From Rhynchosporium graminicola (lineage: Eukaryota; Ascomycota; Leotiomycetes; Helotiales; Ploettnerulaceae): a DNA stretch of 60,732 nucleotides. The position numbers and the translations under genes are program-made. Positions within the stretch are counted from its first letter, which is position 1, and each line of letters begins with the position of its first letter. The DNA lies in assembly GCA_900074885.1 (NCBI GenBank), contig FJUW01000099.1, positions 1 to 60,732 of the forward strand, written 5' to 3'. A model generated the notes under the pieces. The model was not told the DNA's origin. It was given only the letters and a program-made list of their open reading frames with translations, and made no database searches. Shown here in pieces: positions 57,899 to 60,732 of this stretch.

Positions 57899-59284
57899 AT
57901 GTCATCAACTACATCGCTCCTCTCCACTCAAGACATCTCAAATATGTCCTACCATGCCAAAATCTCCCACCTGCTTCAAAGGCTGGAGCAAGATGTCGCA
58001 GAACTAGAAGCACAATTCCGCAACGGACCACCAAAAGCCACACCAATAACACAACCTGGCAATAAGCAAGCATATACACCAACAGCACCGCGTCTCCCAT
58101 CCCTAGCAGAGTTCCCTGCAATGCCGATGGATAGACCGCTGTCCCCACCTATGTATACGCCTTCGATGCCTTCCATGCCATCGATGTATATCCCCTCTTT
58201 CCCTCTCCGGGCCGAGCTTTACAGGGGGGTGATGGAGTATCCGAAACCTGTCGAAAGCGCGAATCATAATTTGAGAAGAGACTTGGGCTTGGGATATGCA
58301 CATGAACGCGCGCCTGAACATGGCGAGGCAATGGGAGATGGGCGTGAGGAGGAAGAGGTTTATGATCCTGCCAATCCGATTGTGGAGTCTGGCTCGCATG
58401 CGTCGCGACCGTACGATTTTGAGAGGAGTTTGAGGAAGAGGCCGGAGGATAGCACGGTTGTTGTTGAGATGGTTACGGTGGATCAATCTCAGTTGAGGGG
58501 GAAGGAGATGGAGATTGATGAGGATGAGATCGATTATGAAGAGCACGAATTTGAAGGAGAGGAGGAGGAAGAAATCCCAGACAAACGGACAGAAGAAATT
58601 CAACCATTAGCACTGAAGAAACCACAGCAAGAAACAATCCACCCAGAAACTGACGGACAGAGAGACACCATCGAAACAGACAGCCCATCAAATCTTACGT
58701 CCGAGAAATTCTGGGCCCAACTGTTCAGCGAGAAAAGCAAGATGGAGCTTGGAGGCCCCCAGGGAGAACGTGGCGAAGAGCCGGTATCGAAAAATACGTA
58801 TTATTCGCCCTTCGAGCGATCGCCAGCGCCGGAAATACCGAGTCCTAGTGTTGAGAAGATGACAGGGCGCAGTGATGGGTTAGACAAGCAGTGGAAGCAA
58901 AGGGATGTGAATGTTACAAGTGGGGGGTATTGTTCAGCGCCTCCGCAGGTAGATGTTGAGGAAGATGAAGGCGGAGATGGAGGCAAGGAGGGCAAGGAGG
59001 ATTATTTCATTGATGAAGAGCATGATAAGCGGGAAGTGGTTCATCCGAGGCCGGATGGTGAGGGTTTTTGGAATGGGAGTCTGGATGCGTTGGATGTTGC
59101 GAAGGATACGGTGATGCGGGATGCTGAGGATGATGAGTATGAGTATGATTTTGATTGTGTGGGGGAAGAGGAGGAGGGAGAGGGAGAGCAGGAGTATGCG
59201 GAGGGGGATTGGCAGGATGTAGATGGGGAGAGGAGTGATGATGAGGTTGATTACGAGGAGGAGGAATTTATGGATTCGGAGTAG
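57899..59284 (+). CDS. Acidic low-complexity protein of unknown function
   Basis: Single exon of 461 residues; start context CAAAAATGTC. The N-terminus contains a likely coiled coil (HAKISHLLQRLEQDVAELEA, about residues 19-38). A Pro/Met-rich stretch (about 65-105, repeats of MPSM and PPMYTPS type) follows, then long charged regions. Two strongly acidic tracts stand out: about residues 200-230 (EMEIDEDEIDYEEHEFEGEE) and the C-terminal 60 residues, almost all Asp/Glu/Tyr/Gly. No enzymatic motif. The composition suggests a disordered, possibly nuclear or chaperone-like binding protein, but no family is recognised. The acidic tail comes from a purine-rich DNA stretch, which explains the long antisense frames. 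Confidence 0.65.
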   Translation: MSSTTSLLSTQDISNMSYHAKISHLLQRLEQDVAELEAQFRNGPPKATPITQPGNKQAYTPTAPRLPSLAEFPAMPMDRPLSPPMYTPSMPSMPSMYIPSFPLRAELYRGVMEYPKPVESANHNLRRDLGLGYAHERAPEHGEAMGDGREEEEVYDPANPIVESGSHASRPYDFERSLRKRPEDSTVVVEMVTVDQSQLRGKEMEIDEDEIDYEEHEFEGEEEEEIPDKRTEEIQPLALKKPQQETIHPETDGQRDTIETDSPSNLTSEKFWAQLFSEKSKMELGGPQGERGEEPVSKNTYYSPFERSPAPEIPSPSVEKMTGRSDGLDKQWKQRDVNVTSGGYCSAPPQVDVEEDEGGDGGKEGKEDYFIDEEHDKREVVHPRPDGEGFWNGSLDALDVAKDTVMRDAEDDEYEYDFDCVGEEEEGEGEQEYAEGDWQDVDGERSDDEVDYEEEEFMDSE

Positions 59285-60732
59285 TACGGATTTGTTATAC
59301 AGTGTGTAGGTAAAGAGGTATATTCGTGAGGTTTTATCATCTTCCGGTTCTTCTCCATGCAGAAACTCTTCTTTTTAAGGGAAGTAAGATCACCAGATGA
59401 TATCTAGATATGCTGAATAAAGTCTTGCCCTTCCCCTTCTACCTCGGAAATTCGCTTGGCTGTGTTGTTCTTCGCTTTCTCGGTCGTTAGTCGACTTCGA
59501 CAACCCGCTCACCTACCTGCCGTCCCTCGTCATTTACAAACCAATATCTTAGATTTAATAGCATCAATATTATCTACACGTGGTAGAGAAACATACCCTT
59601 TGTCTGTGACTTGCTTGATACGGTATGAGTGTGCGCACGTCACGTCGCCTGGAATGTTGCATATGCACGCTTGACTGATATTTTCGAGTTTGCTGCATGC
59701 AAAACAGGTGATATTCAGGTATTTTGAATGCTATACCATGAGTTGTCATCTACGGATGGTTTACTACTTGATTTCTTTGTCGGAAGTGCGATTCTTTGCG
59801 AAAAGGAATTTTTAACCTGTCTGCATTCTTGAATATGTTAATGTAGGTTCACGCGCCATGGTAGCAAGATTGTAGCCATCGAATCTGAATAGTATATTAT
59901 TTTGCTGATTTACCTCTGACATGAGATTGTCAACAACATTTGTCTCTCAGAGACTTCATCAGCCTAAGAAGCCGTTTCAAGAAGCTCGAGATTGGATAGC
60001 GACTCCGAAGCTGAAACACAAACATCAGCGACGGATCTAATTCTTCACCAGCGAAGCAAGATCTTGCTCGGGTTACTAATGTCAGAGTATAGCCCAAAAG
60101 TTTCAAGTATGCAATCATCTTGATGTCGCCAAAATTTTGTAGGACATCGCTTAAAATTATTTTTTCAAACTCAATAAGTTAGGTTAAAAAGTGTAAGTTC
60201 ACAGGTTACTTTCATGGAGATGAATTTCGGTAGTCTCGATCCCTCTGGTGAAGCTCTGGGCTTTAAATCGAGCCTGGACACCTCACCATGCTCATCAAGC
60301 GTCAGTCCTGGACTTATCCGTTTGTATATCCTGCCACCAAACCGTAGCCAAGATAGATTCAAGACCTAGTCATTTTTCTGGCTGTTTTCCTTCAATCCTC
60401 CCTGCGGCCGACCATTTAAGAGACCAACCTTACTTAAGAATTGTGATCAGAGATCATCTGCCATCGTATTTGACCTTGGACCAAATAGCCCCAAGTCAAC
60501 AACCTCCGCAAGAACAAGAAGAGGTTGAAGTGGGTCCCCGATCCCAAGCTCCTCGGTATCCATATTTCCCCGCATGCAGATCACTGCCGAAAGCTTGACC
60601 CCCAACCCCGGAGGAGAAGAAGCTTAAAAGGCTAATCTTCTTTATGGCGCTCGAGACCGAACTAGGCAAATTGTGTGAGGTGAACAGGGCTGGTCATGGG
60701 TCATTGGGCACATCTAGATTGATTGTTTGGGG
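59285..60732. other. Right-hand intergenic region, 1.45 kb
   Basis: Only short frames without motif (the longest, 60248-60598 plus, begins with GTG). CT-rich and polypurine patches near 60500-60620 may be the promoter of a gene beyond the window. Confidence 0.45.

Noticed and set aside
58103..58603. 166-codon minus-strand hydrophobic frame
   Set aside because: Antisense of the acidic protein; purine-rich sense DNA gives Leu/Pro-rich antisense.

Overview
The window looks like a filamentous ascomycete (Pezizomycotina) chromosome segment. Protein-coding genes are broken by short introns of about 45-125 nt with GT..AG ends and CTAAC/CTGAT-like branch sites, the genes include a Zn(II)2Cys6 regulator, a WSC-domain secreted protein and methylcitrate-cycle enzymes, and the left 25.8 kb carries the classic scar of repeat-induced point mutation (RIP). 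A Leotiomycete (Botrytis/Sclerotinia relatives) is my guess from overall style; nothing here proves it.

Left part (1 to about 25,800): an AT-rich RIP block almost devoid of CpA and TpG, made only of dead, nested LTR retrotransposons. A plus-strand Ty1/copia element (about 1-5330) cuts a minus-strand copia element (about 5331-8581). A second minus-strand copia element spans 8605-25419. Into it are inserted a full-length minus-strand Ty3/gypsy chromovirus (11453-20660, 268-bp LTRs, 5-bp target duplication GTTAG) and a solo LTR of the same gypsy family (21258-21527, imperfect 5-bp target duplication). The gypsy copy contains a 636-N gap and a 989-bp perfect repeat around a single N that is almost certainly an assembly artefact. 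It also holds a decayed open frame on the strand opposite to its pol.

Transition zone (about 25,800-38,300): normal base composition but gene-poor. It holds decayed pieces of genes (a short-chain dehydrogenase pseudogene, a possible reductase remnant, a J-domain-like fragment, an unnamed frameshifted gene), two tRNA/SINE-like sequences and one intact gene, a RING-finger protein (30391-31344).

Right part (about 38,300-60,732): ordinary gene territory. 2-Methylcitrate synthase (minus) and 2-methylisocitrate lyase (plus) share a 469-bp divergent promoter; together they perform the first and last dedicated steps of the mitochondrial methylcitrate cycle, which clears propionyl-CoA. Next come a GNAT acetyltransferase, a ten-exon secreted beta-propeller/WSC protein with a 14-nt micro-exon, a short dUTPase/dCTP-deaminase-like reading frame, a Zn2Cys6 transcription factor with a 24-nt exon, an Mpv17/PMP22-family membrane protein and an acidic protein of unknown function. 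All exon boundaries were placed by eye; each spliced model given below sums to a multiple of three and stays open.
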